Assembly (NCBI GenBank): GCA_047638815.1
Contig: JBLIMR010000016.1
Coordinates: 1-49,455, forward strand
Source: JAJRRH01 sp047638815
Lineage (GTDB): Bacteria; Bacteroidota; Bacteroidia; Flavobacteriales_D; JABDKJ01
DNA length: 49,455 bases
Reading direction: 5' to 3'
Positions 1-8,404 of the stretch are shown one piece after another (position 1 is the first letter of the stretch; each line of letters opens with the position of its first letter). A program made the translations under genes and the position numbers. The notes below the pieces were generated by a model. The model saw only the letters and a list, made by a program, of their open reading frames with translations. It ran no database searches and was not told the DNA's origin.

Positions 1-1493
1 TCTTTCTTATAGGCAGAAGGAAACCCAACTTCATCAGGCCAAGCATCTTCATCAAGTGGAGCTATCTCTGATCGCTCACCAGTAAGATCTCCCATCTTCT
101 TCATAAACATTAAGGAAGCAATGACTAGTCCGATTCCCACTGCATACACAAGGTTCCAAACTGAAGATAGAATCAAAACCAGAATCAAAACAAATGCTTC
201 ACCTCTAGGCATATTTGGTAAAGCTTTTAATCCTTTGTAATCCATTACGCCAATACCTACAGTAATTAGAATACCAGCCAAAACGGCCGCAGGAATCTGA
301 GAAGCCAACGGTGCTAATGCAATGATTACAACGAATAACATTAGTCCGGCAATCATCCCTGACAAACGAGTTTTACCACCGGCATTAATATTAACAACTG
401 TACGAATAGTTGCTCCTGCTCCAGGTATACCCCCAAACAAAGATGCAATTGAATTTCCAATACCTTGACCCACCAACTCCTTGTTGGGATTATGTTTGGT
501 TTTGGTCATATTATCTGCCACAACAGATGTCAGTAAAGAATCAATGGCACCTAAAAGAGCTAGTGTCAATGCTGTAAATATATAGGGCGTAACACTACCA
601 AAGCTAAATTGAGAGAATATCTCCCACTTTATTTTAGGCAAACTCTGAGGAATCTCCTCAATCCGCCTATAATCCAAATCAAAACCATATGCAATCGCTG
701 ACATCACCACCAAAGCAACCAATGTACTAGGAACAACTTTGGTAATTCTTTTAAATCCAAATATGATAATGATCGTCCCTATGGACAGCATAAACTCAAG
801 CCAACTGACATTTTTCAGGGCCCTTGGAATTACTTTGAACGCCCCAAGAACACCTGATGCTTCTCCAGCAGCTAAGGTTTGGGCTTCTTTCATGATTTGC
901 TCTTGACTAATATCTTCAGCACGTTTAACCGTTTCTTGAAAATCCTCCAAAACCAATATTCCTTCACCAGCTTCTTCCTTTAAAATGTTATCCAAAATAA
1001 TTTCTTCAGCAAGGGGTTTGAATTGCTGCACGAACTCAACATCCTCCTTTGGATAGTATCCCAGAGAAGGTAAAATCTGTGTTAGTAAAATAATGACCCC
1101 AATGGCTGTCATAAAACCAGAAACAACCGGATAGGGAATGTATCTAATGTATTTTCCTAAGCCAAGAAAACCTAACAAAATCTGCATTAACCCAGCTAGT
1201 AAGAACACGGTTAATATTGCTGGCAAGGCCTTTTGAACATCACCATCAAATGCGGCAATAATTCCAGCAATCACAACCATACTTACAGCCGTCATCGGAG
1301 CTGTCGGTCCTGAAATTTGAGTGTTCGTACCACCGAAAAGTGCCGCGAAAAAACTTACAAAAATAGCACCATAAAGCCCTGCACTAGGGCCCAATCCGGA
1401 ACTAACACCGAACGCCAAGGCCAGCGGTAGAGCTACTATACCCGCTGTTATCCCACCAAACAAATCCCCTTTAAGATGTTTAAAATCAAACAT
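1..1493 (-). CDS. SulP family inorganic anion transporter (3' end beyond window)
   Basis: Reads on the reverse strand from ATG at 1493 and runs off the left edge with 497 codons visible and no stop, so it is partial. The N-terminus has the SulP signature: a short cytoplasmic start (MFDFKHLKGD), then glycine/alanine-rich helices containing GITAGIVALPLALAFG and, soon after, ISGPTAPMT. The family moves sulfate, bicarbonate or related anions across the inner membrane, often driven by Na+ or H+; the substrate cannot be read here. A charged stretch of roughly 75 residues (about 1085-830) interrupts the membrane helices after the PYPVVSGFMTAIG helix pair, longer than I expect for this loop. The expected C-terminal STAS domain would lie outside the window. 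The last visible residues are hydrophilic (KKMGDLTGERSE), consistent with leaving the membrane part. Confidence 0.9.
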   Translation of the reverse strand, partial: MFDFKHLKGDLFGGITAGIVALPLALAFGVSSGLGPSAGLYGAIFVSFFAALFGGTNTQISGPTAPMTAVSMVVIAGIIAAFDGDVQKALPAILTVFLLAGLMQILLGFLGLGKYIRYIPYPVVSGFMTAIGVIILLTQILPSLGYYPKEDVEFVQQFKPLAEEIILDNILKEEAGEGILVLEDFQETVKRAEDISQEQIMKEAQTLAAGEASGVLGAFKVIPRALKNVSWLEFMLSIGTIIIIFGFKRITKVVPSTLVALVVMSAIAYGFDLDYRRIEEIPQSLPKIKWEIFSQFSFGSVTPYIFTALTLALLGAIDSLLTSVVADNMTKTKHNPNKELVGQGIGNSIASLFGGIPGAGATIRTVVNINAGGKTRLSGMIAGLMLFVVIIALAPLASQIPAAVLAGILITVGIGVMDYKGLKALPNMPRGEAFVLILVLILSSVWNLVYAVGIGLVIASLMFMKKMGDLTGERSEIAPLDEDAWPDEVGFPSAYKK

Positions 1494-1586
1494 ATACTAT
1501 CTATTTTATGAACTATTTTTTATGAAATTTTGCGAAGTCACTGATGAGTTACAACATTTAGCACACTCGTTCAGGGTTCTCTACAT

Positions 1587-1615
1587 TGCAAAACAAAATT
1601 CTAATTTGTTTTGCA
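1587..1615. repeat. Perfect 11-bp inverted repeat upstream of the SulP gene
   Basis: The arms TGCAAAACAAA (1587-1597) and TTTGTTTTGCA (1605-1615) are perfect complements around a 7-nt loop. The repeat sits between the 3' end of the small membrane protein gene and the 5' end of the SulP gene, both on the reverse strand. No T-run follows on the reverse strand, so a regulator-binding palindrome is as likely as a terminator. Confidence 0.5.
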
Positions 1616-1659
1616 TAAAGTAATCTTACAATCCAGAACAATATTGCCTGCTAGTAATT

Positions 1660-1977
1660 TTATAAAAGTGAAGCTTCTGGTGGCGGAGTGATTACATCCA
1701 TCAATTGATATTCCCAAACGTTGAAGCTGCCTGCATCTTCTTTATTTGAAAGATAATAATACAAGGGGTTATTGGAATTTTTATTTCCATAAAAATCATA
1801 CTCTGTTTTCTCATTAGACTCCTTTTCCTCAGGTTCAGCCTCACCTTCCATAAGTTCAACAAAACACATCATCTCAAGATCGGAACTACCGATCTGCATA
1901 ACATCAACAGCACCAATGGCAACCAATAGAACGATCATATAGATTGTTCTTCCTAAATAGTTAGTAGATGTTTTCAT
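1660..1977 (-). CDS. Small single-pass membrane protein, unknown function
   Basis: A 105-residue protein from ATG at 1977. A longer reading to 2133 is possible, but it would overlap the divergent hydroxylase gene and pass through a good promoter (2016-2044), so the inner start is preferred. An N-terminal hydrophobic segment (about residues 12-27, IYMIVLLVAIGAVDVM) could be a membrane anchor or uncleaved signal. It is followed by an acidic linker rich in Glu (EGEAEPEEKE) and a Tyr/Asn-rich tail (NPLYYYLSN). I do not recognise a family. It lies directly upstream of the SulP gene on the same strand, but a 166-bp gap containing an inverted repeat separates them. Confidence 0.6.
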   Translation of the reverse strand: MKTSTNYLGRTIYMIVLLVAIGAVDVMQIGSSDLEMMCFVELMEGEAEPEEKESNEKTEYDFYGNKNSNNPLYYYLSNKEDAGSFNVWEYQLMDVITPPPEASLL

Positions 1978-2015
1978 AAATATCTTATCCCAAAACAATT
2001 TTGTTAGCCTTAACG

Positions 2016-2044
2016 CAAATATAGTTAAACATAACATCATGCAA
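2016..2044 (-). promoter_or_regulatory. Bacteroidota-type promoter for the small membrane protein gene
   Basis: On the reverse strand TTG (2042-2044) is followed after 18 nt by TATATTTG (2016-2023). This fits the -33 TTG / -7 TAnnTTTG pattern of the Bacteroidota primary sigma factor. The predicted transcript starts about 30 nt before ATG 1977, which supports that start codon. Confidence 0.55.
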
Positions 2045-2088
2045 AATATTATGATATATTTAAACCAACTAACTCTTAGTGATATCAT

Positions 2089-2907
2089 ATGGAACTCTTT
2101 CTTGATTTTTTCGAAAACCTTGCCAGTTGGCAAAAATTGGCTTGGATTGTATCATGTCTAAGTCTTGCCTGGTTGCTAGAGTTTCTATTTCCTTTGGTAA
2201 CTTTACCGTACAAAAAATGGAAACATGCCGGTGTTAATCTTATATTCTTATCTACTAGTCTCTTAATCAACATCCTTTTTGGCATAGGATTAACAGTCGT
2301 GTTTAACCTAATTGAGTATCATCAATTTGGCATCCTAAATTGGTTGGAGTTTTCTTTCCTAACAGAATTGATTATTGCAATCTTTTTTCTTGACTTTGTT
2401 GCTCAATACTTGGTTCATGTACTATTACATAAGGTTGGTTTCATGTGGAGGTTTCATATGATTCATCATTCTGACACAAAAGTTGATGCAACCACGGGAA
2501 CAAGGCATCATCCGGGAGATTATTTAATGAGAGAAATTTTTGGAATGATGGCGATTGTTATTCTGGGGGCACCATTATCATTTTATGTTTTCTATAAAAT
2601 ACTTACAATATTTTTCACCTATACAGGTCATGCCAACATAAGAGTACCAAAGTGGATAGATAAGCCCTTGAGTTACATTTTTATGACACCAAACATGCAT
2701 AAGTTTCATCATCATTTTGAACGACCATGGACGGATACTAATTATGGGAATGTATTTTCAATTTGGGATAGAATGTTTGGAACCTGGGTTTATGATGATC
2801 CGAAAAAAGTGAAATATGGATTGGATGTTTTGGATGACTCCACTGATGAAAAGATTTCCTATCAATTCAAAATCCCATTTGACAAATCTATAAAAACGGA
2901 CTACTAG
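2089..2907 (+). CDS. Fatty acid hydroxylase / sterol desaturase superfamily protein
   Basis: A 272-residue integral membrane di-iron enzyme of the fatty acid hydroxylase superfamily. The histidine clusters that bind the two irons are visible: HVLLH near residue 109, HMIHH near 123, a TGH motif near 182, and HKFHHHF near 204, followed by NYGNVFSIWDRMFGTW, which is typical of the family C-terminus. Four hydrophobic segments flank the clusters (for example LLINILFGIGLTVVF and IIAIFFLDFVAQYLV). Such enzymes hydroxylate or desaturate lipids using O2. In bacteria the substrates include fatty acids, sterol-like lipids and carotenoids; no neighbour indicates which applies here. It is divergent from the small membrane protein gene and is followed by a 101-bp gap before asnB. 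Confidence 0.85.
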   Translation: MELFLDFFENLASWQKLAWIVSCLSLAWLLEFLFPLVTLPYKKWKHAGVNLIFLSTSLLINILFGIGLTVVFNLIEYHQFGILNWLEFSFLTELIIAIFFLDFVAQYLVHVLLHKVGFMWRFHMIHHSDTKVDATTGTRHHPGDYLMREIFGMMAIVILGAPLSFYVFYKILTIFFTYTGHANIRVPKWIDKPLSYIFMTPNMHKFHHHFERPWTDTNYGNVFSIWDRMFGTWVYDDPKKVKYGLDVLDDSTDEKISYQFKIPFDKSIKTDY

Positions 2908-3008
2908 CCCCATTCGGATTAATTTATTTGTTGAAACCCGGTATAAGATCAAATATTTTTCATGGTTTTATATTACTTTTGATATCGTAAATTTATAGAA
3001 CTGAAAAT

Positions 3009-4676
3009 ATGTGCGGAATAATAGGTGTTTTTGATTTGAAACAACCAGCAAATGAGCTTCGAGAAGATATTCTTGACATGGCTAAAAGCATACGTCATCG
3101 AGGCCCTGATTGGTCGGGATTACACATTGACGACAAGGCCATCCTCGCCCATGAAAGATTGGCAATTGTAGATCCCACATCTGGTGGACAACCTCTATAC
3201 AGCTCAGACAAATCATTAATCCTAGCTGCTAATGGAGAAATCTATAATCATACGGAATTAAAAGAAGAACTCGGATCTGATTTTCAATACCAAACTAAAT
3301 CAGATTGTGAAGTGATATTAGCTTTGTATAACAAGTACGGTGCTAATTTTGTTGATAAACTAAATGGCATATTTGCTTTCGCCTTATATGATGTCAAAAA
3401 GGATCGATATATAGTTGCCAGAGATCATATGGGTATCATTCCCCTCTATCAAGGTTGGGACGAGAAAGGCAATTATTACGTTGCTTCTGAATTAAAAGCA
3501 CTAGAGGGACAGTGTAATAAAATTGAACCCTTCTTGCCTGGTCACTATCTCGATAGTGAAATAGGTGAGCTTAAAGAATGGTATACCAGAGATTGGAACG
3601 ATTTCCAAAATGTAAAAAACAATGAGTCCGACAAAGCTGCCTTAAGAAAAGCACTTGAAGATGCCGTTAAAAGACAATTGATGTCGGATGTACCATATGG
3701 GGTCTTGCTTTCAGGTGGATTAGACTCTTCCCTGACTGCAGCCATTGCAAAGAAGTATGCAGCAACAAGAGTCGAATCAAATGATACCCAACCAGCTTGG
3801 TATCCTCAACTGCATTCATTTGCTATTGGTTTGATCGATTCTCCAGACCTTTCTGCTTCACGTAAAGTTGCAGATCAAATCGGTACTGTTCATCATGAAG
3901 TTACCTTCACTGTGCAAGAAGGATTAGACGCATTAAGAGATGTGATTTATCATCTTGAGACCTATGACATCACTACAATAAGAGCCAGTACTCCAATGTA
4001 CCTTCTTTCAAGAGTAATAAAATCCATGGGTATAAAAATGGTCTTATCTGGAGAAGGTGCTGATGAAATCTTCGGTGGCTACCTATACTTTCATAAAGCG
4101 CCTAGTGCAGAGGCATTTCATGAAGAAACTGTAAGGAAATTATCAAAACTTCACCTTTACGATTGCCTGAGAGCAAACAAGTCCCTGGCTGCATGGGGAG
4201 TAGAAGGACGAGTTCCATTTTTGGATAAAGAATTTATGGACGTTGCCATGCGACTCAATCCTAAAGATAAAATGTGTGGGAATGGGAAAATGGAAAAACA
4301 TATTTTAAGGGAAACCTTCGAAGACTATTTACCACATGAAGTTGCTTGGAGGCAAAAAGAACAATTCTCAGATGGTGTAGGATATAGTTGGATTGATTCT
4401 CTAAAAGATCTTGTGGATAAAGAAGTTTCTGATGAGATGATGTCTGTCGCTAGTCATAAGTTTCCAATACAAACACCTGCAACAAAGGAAGAATACTACT
4501 ATAGAAGCATCTTTGCGGAGCACTTTCCATCAGAATCTGCTGCTCTATGTGTCCCTTCAGTTCCATCAATTGCTTGCAGTAGTCCGGTTGCTTTGGAATG
4601 GGATGAATCTTTTAAAAATCAAAATGAACCTTCAGGTAGAGCTATTTCTACACATAACTCTAGCTATGAAGAATAG
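3009..4676 (+). CDS. asnB: Asparagine synthase B (glutamine-hydrolysing)
   Basis: A 555-residue cytoplasmic enzyme that makes asparagine from aspartate, glutamine and ATP. It begins MCGIIGVF, so the catalytic Cys becomes residue 1 after Met removal. The class II glutamine amidotransferase domain continues with RHRGPDWSG (about 30-38), LAIVDP and NGEIYNH. The synthetase domain carries the PP-loop SGGLDSS at 235-241 and later SGEGADEIFGGY. Length matches E. coli AsnB. The C-terminal region retains KEQFSDGVGYSWID, conserved in this clade. It is followed after 12 bp by the peroxidase gene, suggesting co-transcription. Confidence 0.96.
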   Translation: MCGIIGVFDLKQPANELREDILDMAKSIRHRGPDWSGLHIDDKAILAHERLAIVDPTSGGQPLYSSDKSLILAANGEIYNHTELKEELGSDFQYQTKSDCEVILALYNKYGANFVDKLNGIFAFALYDVKKDRYIVARDHMGIIPLYQGWDEKGNYYVASELKALEGQCNKIEPFLPGHYLDSEIGELKEWYTRDWNDFQNVKNNESDKAALRKALEDAVKRQLMSDVPYGVLLSGGLDSSLTAAIAKKYAATRVESNDTQPAWYPQLHSFAIGLIDSPDLSASRKVADQIGTVHHEVTFTVQEGLDALRDVIYHLETYDITTIRASTPMYLLSRVIKSMGIKMVLSGEGADEIFGGYLYFHKAPSAEAFHEETVRKLSKLHLYDCLRANKSLAAWGVEGRVPFLDKEFMDVAMRLNPKDKMCGNGKMEKHILRETFEDYLPHEVAWRQKEQFSDGVGYSWIDSLKDLVDKEVSDEMMSVASHKFPIQTPATKEEYYYRSIFAEHFPSESAALCVPSVPSIACSSPVALEWDESFKNQNEPSGRAISTHNSSYEE

Positions 4677-4688
4677 TCAAGCATTGGG

Positions 4689-5171
4689 ATGAGTCAATTC
4701 TATAACCTAAAGGTGAATAGTCCTTCTGGAAAAGAAATTCCGATGTCAGAATTTCGAAACAAAGTAGTTCTAATTGTAAATACGGCTACTCAATGTGGCC
4801 TCACCCCACAGTTTGATGGCCTCGAGAGTTTGCATATCAAACACAAGGATACAGGTTTGGTAGTTCTTGGTATGCCTTGCAATCAGTTTGGGAATCAAGA
4901 GCCAGTGGAAAATGACGTGATGACAGACACTTGCAGAATTAATCACGGGGTGAGTTTTCAATTGACCGAAAAAATCAATGTAAACGGCAGTCATGAACAT
5001 CCTGTCTTCTCATATCTTAAAAATAAAAAAGGTGGTTTTTTCACCAAGAAAATCAAATGGAATTTCACAAAATTTCTAATTGATAAATCTGGTATGGTTG
5101 TTAAAAGGTATTCGCCCACAAAAAAGCCTAAGCGAATTGAGAAGGATATTTTGAGGTTTCTTAAAGTCTAA
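4689..5171 (+). CDS. Glutathione peroxidase family thiol peroxidase
   Basis: A 160-residue GPx-family protein that reduces hydroperoxides. The peroxidatic site is an ordinary cysteine (Cys36 in NTATQCGLTPQ), not selenocysteine. The Gln of the tetrad lies in PCNQFGNQEP (about 66), and the Trp/Asn pair in KWNFTKFL (about 120). A second cysteine near 82 (TDTCRINHGVSF) sits where the thioredoxin-dependent subgroup has its resolving Cys, so thioredoxin rather than glutathione is the likelier reductant. There is no signal peptide. It follows asnB by 12 bp and precedes the dioxygenase by 68 bp. Confidence 0.93.
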   Translation: MSQFYNLKVNSPSGKEIPMSEFRNKVVLIVNTATQCGLTPQFDGLESLHIKHKDTGLVVLGMPCNQFGNQEPVENDVMTDTCRINHGVSFQLTEKINVNGSHEHPVFSYLKNKKGGFFTKKIKWNFTKFLIDKSGMVVKRYSPTKKPKRIEKDILRFLKV

Positions 5172-5180
5172 CATTTGGAT

Positions 5181-5196
5181 TGCCAAATTGTTGGCA
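5181..5196. repeat. Short inverted repeat between peroxidase and dioxygenase genes
   Basis: TGCCAA (5181-5186) and TTGGCA (5191-5196) flank an ATTG loop. No T-run follows, so this is not a convincing terminator; it could be a small operator or chance. Confidence 0.3.
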
Positions 5197-5239
5197 CAAT
5201 TAATGATCTTTAGCATGTTAAGTATAAACAACTCTTATC

Positions 5240-5845
5240 ATGAACAGAAAGAATTTTCTTTTAAATGGCACATTTTCCGCATTTTCTTTAAGTGCTATTG
5301 GCCAAGTCAAATCCAACGAAAATGGCACATTTTCAGGGGGCTGTGAAACAACAAATGATATACTTGGTCCATTTTATCGCAACGATGCTCCATTACGACA
5401 AGATTTGACATTTAGTGGGCTTAAAGGCAATCATATTAGCATTCAAGGTCGTGTCCTAGAATCTGATTGTACCACGCCCATTGAAAATGCATTAGTGGAA
5501 ATATGGCACTGTGACACTGAAGGAACCTATGACAATGAAAGTGAAAATTTTCTTCATCGTGCCTCATGGCGTTCAGGCAAAGAAGGAGAATATTCATTCA
5601 AAACAATCATTCCTGGAAAATATCTTAATGGTCAACTTTATCGACCTTCACATATTCACTTTAGAGTTTCTGCTAAAGGTACTAAAGAATTGATATCTCA
5701 AATTTATTTTAAGGGAGATCCGAACATTGCCGAAGATCCTTGGGCATCACAAGAAATGGCACAGCATAGGATTCTAGAGATCTCTCCCGGAGACATTCAA
5801 AGTAATTTGACGATTAATTTTGATATTTCACTAGCATCAGATTAA
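5240..5845 (+). CDS. Intradiol ring-cleavage dioxygenase-like protein (exported?)
   Basis: A 201-residue member of the protocatechuate/catechol dioxygenase fold, closest in layout to protocatechuate 3,4-dioxygenase beta chains. The core has ILGPFYRNDAPLR near 45, VLVEIWHCD-like ALVEIWHCDTEGTYDN near 85-100, and LYRPSHIHFRV near 138-148. The non-haem Fe(III) ligands are expected to be the Tyr of GTYDN, the Tyr of LYRP and the two His of HIH. The start MNRKNFLLNG looks like a degenerate twin-arginine leader (Arg-Lys), so export is possible but not certain. Many short Bacteroidota homologues have no proven aromatic substrate, so a catechol pathway should not be assumed. No other aromatic-degradation genes are nearby. 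Confidence 0.85.
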   Translation: MNRKNFLLNGTFSAFSLSAIGQVKSNENGTFSGGCETTNDILGPFYRNDAPLRQDLTFSGLKGNHISIQGRVLESDCTTPIENALVEIWHCDTEGTYDNESENFLHRASWRSGKEGEYSFKTIIPGKYLNGQLYRPSHIHFRVSAKGTKELISQIYFKGDPNIAEDPWASQEMAQHRILEISPGDIQSNLTINFDISLASD

Positions 5846-5861
5846 TCTTAATCTGATTTTT
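5836..5861 (+). terminator. Hairpin terminator overlapping the dioxygenase stop codon
   Basis: ATCAGATTAA (5836-5845) pairs with TTAATCTGAT (5848-5857), giving a 9-bp usable stem and 4-nt loop, followed by TTTTTG. The left arm contains the TAA stop codon of the dioxygenase gene. It closes the asnB-peroxidase-dioxygenase run before the convergent LytTR gene. Confidence 0.65.
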
Positions 5862-5868
5862 GTTGCGC

Positions 5869-6627
5869 TTAAGAATCGAGCCATTTTTTGAAGTCTTTGA
5901 CTTTCTCTCTTGCAACTATCACTTCTTCTCCTTCAAATGAATTCAATACAATTTTCAGTCTAGAGTTGGAATAAGCGATCATATCCTTTATGGCCTTTAT
6001 ATTGACATAGAATTTTCTGTTTGCTCTGAAAAACATCTCTGGATTTATTTCAGATGACAAATACTCTAAACTCTCATCAATCAAGTAATCTCTACCCTCT
6101 ACCGTGTGAATGTATGTGCCCTTATTTTGTACAAAAAAGCACTCAATCGAACTTACATCTATCAACTTGAGATGATGGCCCACCTTTATAGAAAAGCGTT
6201 TCTTATAAACTCTATCCAATGGATTAACCAATAATTTTTTAATCTCGTTAAAGTCAATTTCTAGCGTTTGTTTAGAAGGCATTCTATCTTTGTATTTATC
6301 CAAAGCCAGTTGAAGTTCCTCAGGATCTATTGGTTTTAAAATATAATCAATACTATTAAGTTTAAATGCTCTCAAAGCGTATTCATCGTATGCGGTAGTG
6401 AATATAATCGCTGACTTAATCGCGACTTTTTCAAATATTTCAAATGACAAACCATCACTTAATTGAATGTCTAGTAAAATTAAATCAGGATGTTTATTTT
6501 CCTTAAACCACGCTATTGAATCTTCAACACAATGTAAAAGAACGGTACACTCCTCCCCTAACTTGTTTAACATCCTTTGCAATTTTCTTGCGGACGGTTT
6601 TTCATCTTCTACTATTACTATTTCCAT
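5869..6627 (-). CDS. LytTR-family response regulator
   Basis: A 252-residue two-component response regulator. The receiver domain (about 1-120) has the acidic pair in VEDEK, the phospho-acceptor Asp53 in LLLDIQLSDG, Thr in IIFTTAYDEYA and Lys in YILKPID. The C-terminal part (about 145-250) is a LytTR DNA-binding domain, with FFVQNKGTYIHT and FFRANRKFYVNI. It is the last gene of a reverse-strand set led by the sensor kinase, 44 bp after the 2TM gene. The kinase upstream is the obvious phospho-donor. Target genes cannot be read from the window. Confidence 0.93.
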   Translation of the reverse strand: MEIVIVEDEKPSARKLQRMLNKLGEECTVLLHCVEDSIAWFKENKHPDLILLDIQLSDGLSFEIFEKVAIKSAIIFTTAYDEYALRAFKLNSIDYILKPIDPEELQLALDKYKDRMPSKQTLEIDFNEIKKLLVNPLDRVYKKRFSIKVGHHLKLIDVSSIECFFVQNKGTYIHTVEGRDYLIDESLEYLSSEINPEMFFRANRKFYVNIKAIKDMIAYSNSRLKIVLNSFEGEEVIVAREKVKDFKKWLDS

Positions 6628-6671
6628 GGATCTTTTACTGTATAATTTACATCTAACTCGCTGCTTTCTGT

Positions 6672-7013
6672 CTATTGCCAGCTCTTGTTCTCCTTATCCA
6701 TCAACTCCTTCATTTTTCTTTCTTCCCACCTGCTGCCAAAAATAATATTTGATCCGAATACACTAAGCCAGTGAAAGAAAAGACCAATACCCCAAAATAT
6801 TGCCGTTGAAAATGTTCCGAAACTAAAAATGGATTTCACATCCTCAATTGCATAAGCCACCATACCAATTATAAATATATTCACTAACACATAGACTGCA
6901 AGATGCCAATAGAATCCTACCAGTTTATCAAGTTTTTTTCTAGCCCTAAGATACTTCTCTTCATTCACATAACTTGATCCAGACATTTTGATTTTATTTT
7001 GTTGATTATCCAT
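6672..7013 (-). CDS. 2TM domain-containing membrane protein
   Basis: A 113-residue protein with a cytoplasmic lead containing YLRARKKLDKL, two transmembrane helices (about 36-56 and 69-90) and a charged tail with GSRWEERKMKELM. This is the 2TM domain layout common beside Bacteroidota LytTR systems. It is clearly homologous to the C-terminal 95 residues of the adjacent kinase, which has YLKAKKRVEELK and GSAWEQRKLEQFM at the same places. It lies between kinase (36 bp) and regulator (44 bp) genes. A role in sensing or in scaffolding the kinase is an inference. Confidence 0.85.
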   Translation of the reverse strand: MDNQQNKIKMSGSSYVNEEKYLRARKKLDKLVGFYWHLAVYVLVNIFIIGMVAYAIEDVKSIFSFGTFSTAIFWGIGLFFHWLSVFGSNIIFGSRWEERKMKELMDKENKSWQ

Positions 7014-7049
7014 ATTATTAATAGTATTAAAAAATTTCTATAAAACGAT

Positions 7050-8384
7050 TTACCTGTCCTCATTCATGAACTGTTCTAACTTTCTTTGTTCCCATGCACT
7101 TCCCAGCATTCCATCGTTTATAAAAACTTTGTATGCATGGAATGACAGACCCAATCCCCAACCAAACATGGGAAACCAAAACCACTGGAATCCATTAGGA
7201 TTAGTAATGTTCCAAACAAATATCAAGAAGGGAATGACAAGGCAATATGCCAAGATATTATAATAAAAATCTTTCAGCTCCTCCACTCTCTTTTTAGCCT
7301 TTAAGTAATTTGTATTTAGATTAGATTCATTTTCTACATGCATAATTGTAACTTGTTTCGTCAACATTGGTAATGCTACCTCAAAGAGATCTATTGACTG
7401 GTTGATATTAACTTTTCTAGAAGTCAGAAGACCATAACGTTCTTGAATATTTCGTAACCCTACACCACTACTTTTCTTGATATTACTCTTTTTTTGCAGC
7501 ACATTTTCCACGATTAATTCTGAATCCCTTTCATAGATTTTAATTTTAAGTGGTCTAGCAGATATCACAATGTTGTGTTTTATGGCATTTTCCAATAATA
7601 ACTGGAGTGACAATGGTACTACCTTGCTTTCAGGGTTATCTGATTTATCTGGAATCTCAAACACCAGGCTATCTTCAAAGCGCATTTTCATAAGTGACAT
7701 ATACGTGCGTGCAAATTGAAATTCCTCATCTACAGACACCAAATCTTTATCTTTTTGCTCAAGAACATAACGATACACTTTTGACAATGAAGTGGTGAAA
7801 TTTTGAGCCATCTCGGGGTTTTCCTCTATCAAACTACTTAACACATTCAAGCTATTAAATAAAAAGTGTGGGTCAAGTTGGTTCTTTAGCGCATTAAACT
7901 TTGCGCTTGCTGATCCGGCAATAACTTTATGTTGGGTCACTATGTTTTTCTGAGCCTCCTTGAAGTAATACAAAAGATGAAAGAGTAGGCTAACAATAAG
8001 TGTTACCGTGACACTTAAGAAGTAGATTTGTATATTCTCTTCTGCAAAAAAGCTATCTACTGAATTACCTCCGATTAATACCCATGTAATCGCTCTTAAA
8101 CACAGAACAACTAGTGTTGTGAGAACAATTGACCCTGATATACTGACAATTAACCTGTAATTTAATTTTCTAAGACGCCCTAACTTTTTATTGACGTAAT
8201 CGAAATACAGCGAATTGGCTAGAGTGATAAGGATAGAATAGAGCTGAAAATACCCAAAGATAATGAACAATGGTTGTCCAAGATCGACATGGCCTGTCCA
8301 GTAATAAACATAGCCAATATTCATAAACATAATAACAATTCCTATTATAAATCCTATGGCTATTACTTTTATCAAATACTTCAT
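7050..8384 (-). CDS. LytS-type sensor histidine kinase with C-terminal 2TM domain
   Basis: A 444-residue membrane kinase. Four hydrophobic helices fill the first 145 residues. The His_kinase segment carries the phospho-acceptor His173 in DPHFLFNSLNVLSSL, typical of the LytS/YehU class. The ATP-binding part has the N-box LLLENAIKHN (Asn266) and a glycine motif GVGLRNIQERYGLL near 317. A second membrane domain then follows (about 350-444) that matches the 2TM domain of the next gene. The ATPase domain is therefore bracketed by membrane helices, unusual for this kinase class. It heads the kinase-2TM-LytTR operon. It is intact, with no sign that two genes were fused by error. Confidence 0.92.
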   Translation of the reverse strand: MKYLIKVIAIGFIIGIVIMFMNIGYVYYWTGHVDLGQPLFIIFGYFQLYSILITLANSLYFDYVNKKLGRLRKLNYRLIVSISGSIVLTTLVVLCLRAITWVLIGGNSVDSFFAEENIQIYFLSVTVTLIVSLLFHLLYYFKEAQKNIVTQHKVIAGSASAKFNALKNQLDPHFLFNSLNVLSSLIEENPEMAQNFTTSLSKVYRYVLEQKDKDLVSVDEEFQFARTYMSLMKMRFEDSLVFEIPDKSDNPESKVVPLSLQLLLENAIKHNIVISARPLKIKIYERDSELIVENVLQKKSNIKKSSGVGLRNIQERYGLLTSRKVNINQSIDLFEVALPMLTKQVTIMHVENESNLNTNYLKAKKRVEELKDFYYNILAYCLVIPFLIFVWNITNPNGFQWFWFPMFGWGLGLSFHAYKVFINDGMLGSAWEQRKLEQFMNEDR

Positions 8385-8404
8385 TAATATTGGTTTAGTT
8401 AGTT

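Noticed and set aside
4689..5171. Possible selenoprotein
   Set aside because: The active-site codon is TGT for cysteine, with no in-frame TGA and no need for a SECIS element.
7050..8384. Kinase and 2TM domain as two genes fused by a frameshift or sequencing error
   Set aside because: The join is in one continuous frame with a normal linker, and a separate intact 2TM gene follows, so the fusion looks genuine.
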